Source: CAYLLN01 sp036496265 (GTDB lineage: Bacteria > Planctomycetota > Planctomycetia > Pirellulales > Pirellulaceae). Taken from it: a stretch of 7,687 nt of DNA. This document shows positions 1 through 5,231 of this stretch, piece after piece. Position 1 is the first letter of the stretch; every line of letters starts with the position of its first letter. The notes under the pieces are model-generated. The model made no database searches, was not told where the DNA came from, and saw only the letters and a program-made list of their open reading frames with translations. The DNA is taken from assembly GCA_036496265.1 (NCBI GenBank), contig DASXLL010000055.1:1-7687 (forward strand), written 5' to 3'. The translations under genes and the position numbers were made by a program.

Positions 1-46
1 TGGTTTTGATGAGGGATTTGGACATGGTTTGGACTCCGTGTGTTTG

Positions 47-74
47 GATTTCAGATTACAGATTTGGGATTGGA
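47..74. repeat. Heptanucleotide array (GATTNNN)x4
   Basis: Four consecutive units begin with GATT at an exact 7-nt spacing: GATTTCA, GATTACA, GATTTGG and GATTGGA, starting at 47, 54, 61 and 68. The third to seventh positions vary, so this is a degenerate array, not a fresh slippage product. The seven-base period matches the two G-rich arrays at 2924-2962 and 7022-7055, although the unit sequence differs. No function can be read from it. Confidence 0.6.
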
Positions 75-120
75 ATTCGTGGAGCATCTGTGAAGCGCAG
101 CCGTCGTCAGCGGGATCTCA

Positions 121-223
121 CACAGAGGCATGGAGGCACCGAGGAAGGCAGCTTGGAACACCAAGGACACGAAGAGCACGAAGAGAGAGAAAGAAATTGG
201 TTGTGCTTGGTGCTCTTGGTGGC
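121..223. repeat. 9-nt-period mosaic with opposed arms
   Basis: The left part has nonamers CACAGAGGC, ATGGAGGCA and CCGAGGAAG (121-147). After an 11-nt gap come CACCAAGGA, CACGAAGAG and CACGAAGAG (159-185), at an exact 9-nt spacing. The right part (206-223) has CTTGGTGCT and CTTGGTGGC, which are the same type of nonamer on the other strand, since the reverse complement of CTTGGTGCT is AGCACCAAG. The arms could therefore pair imperfectly across a loop of about 20 nt. From general memory, similar CACGAAG-type nonamers occur between genes in planctomycete genomes; I cannot search to confirm this. It is probably non-coding repeat DNA, not a gene. Confidence 0.65.
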
Positions 224-641
224 CTTTGTTTAACTTGCTGTGTGTGTTTTTAGGGCGAACCGGCGCTCGGGCGTGGCTGGAATGGCTAATGGTACAAATG
301 TTCACAGTAGCTCAAAAAGAACGTAGGGACGCAAGAATGTTGTGCGCGGAATTTTGGGTTTTGGCGGGGGCGGCGGGCTGCAGGTTGTTGTGCGGCTGAG
401 AGTTAGGGGGAGAGAAGATTTTTTTCGGAGGCCGGGAGTTTTGGACTAGTGTGGTCCATTTGAGGATGGTCGAGTAACCGTTCACGCTAGCACTTCCAAC
501 TCTCTTTGCATCTGGCAACTCATTGCGACTTCATTCCGAGCAGCTACCAGGAGAATCGTGAGATCGCTCACCGCTATCGGCGGTTGAACGGAAAACTTCG
601 CGACAAGGCGCTAAGGCTGCCGTGAACGGATCGGCCCCCCG

Positions 642-672
642 CCCCTCTCCCCAGAGTACTGGCGGAGAGGGG
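642..672. repeat. Strong stem-loop, CCCCTCTCC/GGAGAGGGG
   Basis: A perfect 9-bp stem (642-650 with 664-672) continues inward, past one bulged C at 663, into a further 4-bp stem (651-654 with 659-662) closed by the loop AGTA. It is followed by AGCCCTTT, which is too weak a T-run to call a classical intrinsic terminator with confidence. The left arm and apex (642-659) match 4252-4269 at 15 of 18 positions. This is therefore better read as one copy of a dispersed hairpin repeat. It may also terminate transcription coming from the left. Confidence 0.6.
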
Positions 673-710
673 AGCCCTTTCTGGGGCGCTGTTCGTTACT
701 CGCTATAGCA

Positions 711-722
711 CACGCCGGCGTG
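711..722. other. Perfect 12-bp palindrome CACGCCGGCGTG
   Basis: The sequence equals its own reverse complement over 12 bases. It lies 150 nt upstream of the HEAT-protein start codon. Its right end overlaps GCGTGAACGG (718-727), whose inverse occurs at 478-487. It could be a binding site for a dimeric regulator or simply part of a repeat. No promoter elements could be placed next to it, so a regulatory role is only a possibility. Confidence 0.3.
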
Positions 723-859
723 AACGGTTTCAGGCATGTTTTGTTGGGCGTGGCGATTTTGCGGGGTGGAAGCGGTGTTATGCTGAAGAGTACTGCGGGC
801 TCTACACAAATTCACGTAAGAGTATTCGGTCGGCTGTAGGGGTAAGCTTGCAGCAAGCG

Positions 860-865
860 AAGGAG
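860..865 (+). promoter_or_regulatory. Ribosome binding site of the HEAT-protein gene
   Basis: The sequence AAGGAG (860-865) lies 7 nt before the ATG at 873. It is one of only two clear Shine-Dalgarno sites in the window, and it supports the chosen start. That start in turn gives an N-terminus with a lipoprotein signal. Confidence 0.75.
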
Positions 866-872
866 ATCTTCT

Positions 873-2069
873 ATGCAAGGAACATTCATCGCGCGAATTC
901 TATTATCGATCGCCTTTTTGAATGTTGCCGCCTGCAATTCACAGAATCGACTAAAGGCGGGGCGATCGTCCGACGACAAACCTGCATTGAAAAGCGCGGA
1001 ACTACTGAAAATCGGCAGGGAGGCAGGGTTAAGGGAGATTTTTATCTTTGTCGAGTCGGTTTCTCGGCTTAGCTTGGCAGAACAGAAGCCGTACATTCCC
1101 GTCATTTACCACGAGGTTTATCCGGAAATCACGTCCTTCAAATATGTGGGCAATGCACTGCCGCAAAAGTGGGCGATTCCATTCGAAGGCCGCCCGCAGA
1201 TTTCTCCCGAAAAATTGGCGGATGATGCCCTGGAGGAGCCATTTGGGTCAGGTTGTCTGCTTGTTGAGGCGCGTCAGTCGTGCGTGAAAGTTCTGGGCAA
1301 ACACAGCAGCGAGGCAATCCAACTGGTGGCAGATGATTTGAGTGGAAACGAACGCAGTAAAATCCGCGGACTGAAAATGATTGGCGCTTTACGGCTCAAT
1401 GAGTTCGTTGATCAAGTCCTGTCAATCTTTGAAACCGAACCGAACCTCGCCGAACGTGCTAGTTATGCCTTACGCGACATCGGTGATCCGCGGGTCATTG
1501 GTTCCATCGTGCGAAAGTATCCGAATCTCCAAAAGGATATGATTTTTGAGCAGCTTCGTTCGCTGCAACGCGGAGAAAAGCCCGATCTCTCGCTCGTTGA
1601 ACGATTGGGATCGACTGACGCGGGAGTGCGCTGGCGTGCGGCATATTCGCTGGCGGAATCGGGCGATGCCATGCTCGCCCCGTATGTGGAACGACTCTTG
1701 AAAGACGAGGATTCGCGAGTCAGGAAGCAGGCTGCGAATATCGGATTTTGTATGAACCACGACGATTATTCGATAGTCAGACCGTTGCTCATTCCATCGA
1801 CGCGCGACGAGAACTTTGAGGTTCGATCGTTTGTTGCAAAATGTTTTGCGCAGCGCAGGGACCCGATTTGCGCCCCTGTGATCTTGGGCTTCTTGAAAGA
1901 CGACTCGATAAGTTTCGATCAGCAGTGGAACTATGTCCAAGACGTTCAACAATTGATGAGACGGCATTTGCGATGCAATATTGAGCCTGATAAATGGCGT
2001 TTTAATAAGGCGGCTTGGAAACAGGACGCGATCGCTCAATTTACCGAGTGGATCGAGAGACTGAATTGA
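873..2069 (+). CDS. HEAT-repeat protein, probable lipoprotein
   Basis: This 398-residue protein has no recognisable enzyme motif. Residues 1-20 form a short hydrophobic signal ending in VAA before Cys21, which fits a lipobox. This suggests lipid anchoring at a membrane facing the periplasm, although the charged n-region is weak. Residues about 136-344 contain at least six helix-pair units of HEAT type, for example around 161-190, 191-217, 249-280, 281-307 and 313-344. They show the usual R-x-x-A and D-x-R-V spacing (RASYALRDIGDPRV, VRWRAAYSLAESGD, SRVRKQAANI). Such repeats generally form a protein-binding solenoid. The partner is unknown. The start is fixed by AAGGAG 7 nt upstream. The gene stands alone, with 258 nt before trpG. 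Four 60-base rows sampled inside it average 46% G+C against 61% for three rows of moeA, which hints at recent acquisition or relaxed constraint. Confidence 0.8.
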   Translation: MQGTFIARILLSIAFLNVAACNSQNRLKAGRSSDDKPALKSAELLKIGREAGLREIFIFVESVSRLSLAEQKPYIPVIYHEVYPEITSFKYVGNALPQKWAIPFEGRPQISPEKLADDALEEPFGSGCLLVEARQSCVKVLGKHSSEAIQLVADDLSGNERSKIRGLKMIGALRLNEFVDQVLSIFETEPNLAERASYALRDIGDPRVIGSIVRKYPNLQKDMIFEQLRSLQRGEKPDLSLVERLGSTDAGVRWRAAYSLAESGDAMLAPYVERLLKDEDSRVRKQAANIGFCMNHDDYSIVRPLLIPSTRDENFEVRSFVAKCFAQRRDPICAPVILGFLKDDSISFDQQWNYVQDVQQLMRRHLRCNIEPDKWRFNKAAWKQDAIAQFTEWIERLN

Positions 2070-2085
2070 AACGTGATCCGAGTGG

Positions 2086-2112
2086 GCCAAAGGGCGGTTT
2101 CACTTCTTTGGC
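2086..2112 (+). terminator. Possible weak terminator hairpin after the HEAT gene
   Basis: GCCAAAG (2086-2092) and CTTTGGC (2106-2112) form a 7-bp stem with a 13-nt loop, beginning 17 nt after the stop codon. No T-tract follows, so it may only protect the mRNA end or be coincidental. Confidence 0.25.
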
Positions 2113-2210
2113 GGATTGATGGGGCGATCGCCTCACGATCCGCGATCTTACTATACTGAATACGTTGGGAATTGGTTTGTTACGAACAGGCGGCGTTTAG
2201 GAGACGGCGC

Positions 2211-2320
2211 GCCCCGTTGGGGCTTGAGATGGGTTTTTGGTTCCGTTGACCCAGGCCTCCGGCCTGGGCTGACGAATAACGGCCCGTTGGGCCTAAATCG
2301 AATTGCGGCCTGTGGGGCCT
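2211..2320. repeat. Cluster of four hairpins, three with a shared unit
   Basis: Three 14-nt units share the form GSCCCGTTGGGSCT. They are GCCCCGTTGGGGCT (2211-2224), GGCCCGTTGGGCCT (2281-2294) and a degenerate GGCCTGTGGGGCCT (2307-2320). The first two fold into 5-bp stems with a GTT loop. Between the first and second lies a stronger hairpin, CCCAGGCC (2250-2257), loop TCC, GGCCTGGG (2261-2268). The last unit ends 7 nt before the trpG start codon and occupies the place where a ribosome binding site would be. The block looks like a dispersed REP-like intergenic element. A role as a terminator for the upstream gene, or in trpG translation, is inference. Confidence 0.6.
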
Positions 2321-2327
2321 GCGGCGC

Positions 2328-2909
2328 ATGATCCTGTTAATCGACAACTACGATTCCTTCACGTACAACCTCGTGCAGCGGCTGGGGGAAATTGATTCGT
2401 CGATTGAGTTGGAGGTGCATCGGAACGATAAGATTTCGTGCGATGAGATTGCGGCGAAGAAGCCGAGTCATTTGATTGTGTCGCCGGGGCCGTGTACGCC
2501 GAGCGAGGCGGGGATTTCGGTGGAGTGTATTCAGCGATTTCTGGGGAAGATGCCGATTTTGGGGGTGTGTTTGGGGCATCAGTCGATTGGGCAGGCGACG
2601 GGGGGCGTGATCGTGCGGGCGAAGCGGCTGATGCATGGAAAGACGGATCAAATTCAGCATGACGGGCAGGGTTTGTTTCGCGGATTGCCGTCGCCGTTGA
2701 CGGCGACGCGGTATCACAGTTTGGTGATTCGACCGGATACGCTTTCGTCAGATTTTGCGGTTAGCGCGTGGGCTGATGCGCCGAGTGGGGAGAAGGAGAT
2801 TATGGCGGTGCGGCATAAATCGCTGCCGGTGGTGGGGGTGCAGTTTCATCCGGAGAGTTTTTTGACGGAGCATGGGCATGAGATGCTGCGGAATTTTTTG
2901 GCGATGTGA
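2328..2909 (+). CDS. Anthranilate/aminodeoxychorismate synthase glutaminase subunit
   Basis: This cytoplasmic class-I glutamine amidotransferase (193 residues, normal length) hydrolyses glutamine. It passes ammonia to the chorismate-binding partner TrpE, giving anthranilate for tryptophan, or PabB, giving aminodeoxychorismate for folate. The start MILLIDNYDSFTYN is the family's classic N-terminus and fixes the ATG, although no Shine-Dalgarno site precedes it. Visible motifs are the SPGP loop (52-55), the nucleophile elbow GVCLGHQ with Cys81, HGK (103-105), RYHSL (128-132) and GVQFHPES with His174 and Glu176. The catalytic triad is therefore complete. No trpE or pabB lies in the window, so the two roles cannot be separated; many bacteria use one such subunit for both. 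moeA follows 66 nt downstream on the same strand. The gene is strongly G-rich on its sense strand, with 24 G to 7 C in row 2521-2580. Confidence 0.95.
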   Translation: MILLIDNYDSFTYNLVQRLGEIDSSIELEVHRNDKISCDEIAAKKPSHLIVSPGPCTPSEAGISVECIQRFLGKMPILGVCLGHQSIGQATGGVIVRAKRLMHGKTDQIQHDGQGLFRGLPSPLTATRYHSLVIRPDTLSSDFAVSAWADAPSGEKEIMAVRHKSLPVVGVQFHPESFLTEHGHEMLRNFLAM

Positions 2910-2923
2910 GATGGCGGAGGAAG

Positions 2924-2962
2924 GGGGTTCGGGGTTCGGGGCTCGGGGTTCGGGACTCGGGG
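2924..2962 (+). repeat. GGGGYTC heptamer array between trpG and moeA
   Basis: Units start exactly every 7 nt at 2924, 2931, 2938, 2945, 2952 and 2959: GGGGTTC, GGGGTTC, GGGGCTC, GGGGTTC, GGGACTC and GGGG. Six G-runs of at least three bases, separated by 3-4 nt, lie on the sense strand. This fits a G-quadruplex motif in DNA or in the mRNA. The array ends 13 nt before the moeA start codon and fills most of the 66-nt spacer, so it could influence moeA translation or its coupling to trpG. That role is inference. The unit is related in form to the GGGGACR array at 7022-7055. Confidence 0.8.
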
Positions 2963-2975
2963 AACAGATTGAGTC

Positions 2976-4175
2976 ATGTTGAGTGTTGATGAGGCTTTGG
3001 AGAGGGTGCTGGAGTTGGCGCGGCCGCTGCCGGCGGTGGCGACGGCTTTGAGCGAGGCGCGGGGAAGAGTGCTGGCGGAAACGATCGTTAGCGACATCGA
3101 TTCGCCGCCGCACGATAAATCGATTGTGGATGGGTATGCAGTGATTGCGGCGGATACGGTGAAGTTGCCCGCGGAGCTGGCCGTGCTCGAAGAAATTACG
3201 GCTGGCGCGGTTCCCACACGCACCGTGGAACGAGGAATGGCGACGCGGATCATGACGGGCGCTCCGGTGCCGACCGGCGCTGATTCGATTGTGATGGTGG
3301 AGCAAACTGATCTCGTGGGCGACTGCGTGCATATCCTGAAAGACGCGAAGGCGGGCCAAAACATCGTTCGCCGCGGGACTTCGCTCGCGAAAGGCCAAAC
3401 CGTGCTGCAGCCGGGCAAACTGCTGCGGCCGATCGAACTGGGACTTCTGGCCGAGGTGGGCCGGACGATGGTCTCCGCGATTCCGCGGCCAAGAGTGGCC
3501 GTTTTGGTCACCGGCAATGAGTTGGTTGGTCCAAGCGTAACGCCCGGCCCCGGTCAGATCAGAAACAGCAACAGCCATTTGCTAAGCGGATTAGTTCAGC
3601 AAGCGACCGGGGCATTCGCAAGCGATCTTGGTATTGCGCGCGATGATCCGGCGGAACTGATGCGCGACATCAACGCGGGTTTGAGCCGTGACGTGCTGAT
3701 TCTGTCGGGTGGCGTATCAGCCGGCGTGCTCGATCTGGTTCCCAAGGTCCTCACGCAGCTCGGCGTGAGCGAAGTTTTTCACAAGGTCAGTCTCAAGCCG
3801 GGGAAGCCGCTGTGGTTTGGGCACAAGCTGCGGTGTGAAGGACATGAAACGCTGGTTTTTGGCTTGCCGGGCAATCCGGTCAGCTCGCTGGTCTGCTTCG
3901 AGTTGTTCGTGCGGCCGGCAATTCAGAAAATGCGCGGGCTAGAGCCGAGTGGCCTGAAGCGAATTTCCGGGCAACTAACGTGCGATCACCAGCAACGTGG
4001 CGAACGGCCGACGTATTGGCCGGCCGCGCTGCAAGGCGAACGAGTGACGCCGCTGTCGTGGAAAGGATCGGGGGATTTGCGAACGCTGACGGATGCGAAT
4101 TGCCTGGCGTTTTTCCCCGCGGGGGAGAGGCTGTTTCGAGGGGGGGAAGAGGTGGAGGCGCTGCTGCTGGAATGA
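2976..4175 (+). CDS. Molybdopterin molybdenumtransferase MoeA
   Basis: MoeA inserts molybdate into adenylylated molybdopterin in the cytoplasm, the last common step of molybdenum cofactor synthesis. At 399 residues it has the family's usual length. The N-terminus MLSVDEALERVLE is typical and supports this ATG despite a weak ribosome site. Domains are an N-terminal region (about 1-165), the molybdopterin-binding fold (about 172-315) and a C-terminal beta domain (about 328-398). Visible motifs are SIVDGYAV (49-56) with Asp52, MTGAPVPTGAD (93-103), QNIVRRG (128-134), TGNEL (179-183) with Glu182, GQIRNSNS (193-200), SGGVSAGVLD (244-253) with Asp253, KPGKP (274-278) and GLPGNPVSS (296-304). The TGDEL motif carries Asn181 in place of Asp; the other catalytic acids I can align to E. 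coli MoeA are present. No other cofactor gene is nearby. The gene converges on the minus-strand gene ending at 4307. Its first 190 bases are G-skewed like trpG, and the skew disappears after about 3180. Confidence 0.95.
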   Translation: MLSVDEALERVLELARPLPAVATALSEARGRVLAETIVSDIDSPPHDKSIVDGYAVIAADTVKLPAELAVLEEITAGAVPTRTVERGMATRIMTGAPVPTGADSIVMVEQTDLVGDCVHILKDAKAGQNIVRRGTSLAKGQTVLQPGKLLRPIELGLLAEVGRTMVSAIPRPRVAVLVTGNELVGPSVTPGPGQIRNSNSHLLSGLVQQATGAFASDLGIARDDPAELMRDINAGLSRDVLILSGGVSAGVLDLVPKVLTQLGVSEVFHKVSLKPGKPLWFGHKLRCEGHETLVFGLPGNPVSSLVCFELFVRPAIQKMRGLEPSGLKRISGQLTCDHQQRGERPTYWPAALQGERVTPLSWKGSGDLRTLTDANCLAFFPAGERLFRGGEEVEALLLE

Positions 4176-4236
4176 TCTTCAATTGATTGGGCGGAGCGCA
4201 CATGGACGGCCGCGCCGCGACTACCGCGATGCGTGA

Positions 4237-4277
4237 GCCCCTCGCCCCCGACCCCTCTCGCCGGAGCACCGAGGGGC
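4237..4277. terminator. Hairpin between converging genes, second copy of repeat
   Basis: GCCCCTCG (4237-4244) pairs perfectly with CGAGGGGC (4270-4277), 8 bp across a 25-nt loop. An alternative 6-bp stem uses CCCCTC (4252-4257) with GAGGGG (4271-4276). Bases 4252-4269 match the apex of the hairpin at 642-659 at 15 of 18 positions, but the right arm is shorter. Lying between two converging genes, it could stop transcription from either side. It lacks a T-tract, so this is a guess from position. A short GGGGCACAGGGGACA run (4273-4287) overlaps its right end and resembles the heptamer arrays. Confidence 0.4.
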
Positions 4278-4306
4278 ACAGGGGACAGGTAAACGAAGGA
4301 CGGAGG

Positions 4307-5020
4307 TTAGGCGTCGCGCTCGTAGGCCTGCTTGAGCCAGCGCTTGACCTGCAGGTCGATGTCGGAAAGCGCGATGATTGGGACGCAGTGCGTAATGCGG
4401 TCGCTCTTTGCCAGACCGCCGGTGTCTCGCAGCCGCGAAGTAAACGGTTCTTCGCCGAGCGCGAAGCCCAGGTCGATTCGTTTGTTTGTCGCCGGCTTAA
4501 TTTGAGCGATCACATGCCGGCGATAGAGCGGAACGAACGATTTGCAGGGGCAAACCCGTACTTCGTTGCCGAGCGTTAGCGCGACGCGGACGAGCTCGTC
4601 GTGGATCGGCCGGAGTGCAGCCTTGGCACCGGAATACAACTGGTCCACATACTGCGGCGCGAGCGTCAAATAGCCTTCGGCCGTGTTTTCCGCCAGGCCA
4701 AGCGGACCACCAAAGGCGGTATGCGAAAGCCAGCGAGCGGAGTTGGCGCCCAGCGATTGCGCCGTCTGGAGCCACTCGCGGCAGTCGTTTTCGTCGGCTG
4801 GCCCAGCGCGCTTGATAAACTTCATCCATTCGTCGAGCGAGCGGCCTGTCTTCGCCTTCAGCTCGCCGATCCACTTTTGCACCATCGCCACGCCGGGATG
4901 CACCGAGTAAATCAGGCCGCCGATTGGCGCTGCCGGCGCGCGCGGCGATTTTGGCTGTTTCTTTTTGGGCGGTGATTTGAGGGCCACGCCTTTGTTGCTG
5001 TGTTTGATGAATTTGCCCAT
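4307..5020 (-). CDS. DUF4287- and DUF5655-like protein, function unknown
   Basis: With the start used here the protein has 237 residues. After a Lys/Pro-rich stretch (SPPKKKQPKSPRAPAAP) comes a DUF4287-like helical module, from VQKWIGELKAKTGRSLDEW through ENDCREWLQ to LGANSARWLSH. The C-terminal part runs from YVDQLYSGAKAALRPIHDEL through VRVCPCKSFVPLYRRHVIAQIKP to DLQVKRWLKQAYERDA and resembles DUF5655. The two are known to occur together, but I know of no proven biochemical role. There is no signal peptide, so it is probably cytoplasmic. The start is uncertain. ATG at 5119 (270 residues) and GTG at 5269 (320 residues) are also in frame; the GTG would overlap the divergent gene and give an Arg-rich, unlikely N-terminus. 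No candidate has a good ribosome site. It is transcribed divergently from the gene at 5232 and converges with moeA. Confidence 0.75.
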   Translation of the reverse strand: MGKFIKHSNKGVALKSPPKKKQPKSPRAPAAPIGGLIYSVHPGVAMVQKWIGELKAKTGRSLDEWMKFIKRAGPADENDCREWLQTAQSLGANSARWLSHTAFGGPLGLAENTAEGYLTLAPQYVDQLYSGAKAALRPIHDELVRVALTLGNEVRVCPCKSFVPLYRRHVIAQIKPATNKRIDLGFALGEEPFTSRLRDTGGLAKSDRITHCVPIIALSDIDLQVKRWLKQAYERDA

Positions 5021-5219
5021 ACCCGTTTCGGCTTGAACGATGATCGCCGCGCGATAACTGTTAAGAGTCTCCCACGTCGCGCGGCCAAACTCAACAACGT
5101 TCCGCGTGTAAAAACGCATGGGGACGGCAATTCGGCTCGTTCTGGCTGCTTGCTCGGTGAGGTTCCGCGCGGTCAAGTTACGGTTCTGGCGTCTGGTCGA
5201 TATTCGTCTCGCATTTGCC

Positions 5220-5224
5220 GAAGG
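5220..5224 (+). promoter_or_regulatory. Ribosome binding site of the metallohydrolase gene
   Basis: GAAGG (5220-5224) lies 7 nt before the ATG at 5232. That start immediately yields a textbook signal peptide, which together decide the start. The spacer upstream (5021-5231) must also hold the promoters of both divergent genes. The best sigma-70-like candidate there, TTACGG then TATTCG 17 nt later (5179-5207 region), is too poor to call. Confidence 0.65.
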
Positions 5225-5231
5225 TTGTGCC

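Larger units (their letters stand above)
1..872. other. Gene-poor region with several short repeats
   Basis: No open frame here looks like a real protein. The frames that exist are short, overlap each other on both strands and run through repetitive DNA. The stretch holds a 7-nt-period array (47-74), 9-nt-period arrays (121-223), a strong stem-loop (642-672), a perfect 12-bp palindrome (711-722) and several copies of CGTGAACGG. A frame without a start codon at 491-625 reads somewhat like a protein C-terminus and could be a gene remnant. No convincing sigma-70 promoter was found ahead of the gene at 873. What drives that gene is unknown from the sequence. Confidence 0.6.

Noticed and set aside
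159..223. CRISPR-like repeat array
   Set aside because: The units are only 9 nt, contiguous and degenerate, with no spacers between them and no cas gene nearby.
312..518. A 68-codon minus-strand frame in the left region
   Set aside because: It is low in complexity (Pro, Asn, Ser rich), with no ribosome site and no family resemblance.
2122..2132. GGGCGATCGCC resembling the cyanobacterial HIP1 octamer GCGATCGC
   Set aside because: I did not see it recurring often enough to suggest the HIP1 over-representation typical of cyanobacteria, and the gene content does not support a cyanobacterium.
2152..2157. TATACT as a -10 box for trpG
   Set aside because: No acceptable -35 element lies 16-18 nt upstream, and the box is 171 nt from the start codon. 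The match alone is too weak to call.
2116..2331. A 71-codon plus-strand frame ahead of trpG
   Set aside because: It runs through the hairpin cluster. Its sequence is simply the translation of that repeat, and it overlaps the trpG start.
2748..3578. A 276-codon open frame on the minus strand
   Set aside because: It is antisense to trpG and moeA, both unmistakable. Its product is Arg/His-rich and repetitive where it crosses the heptamer array.
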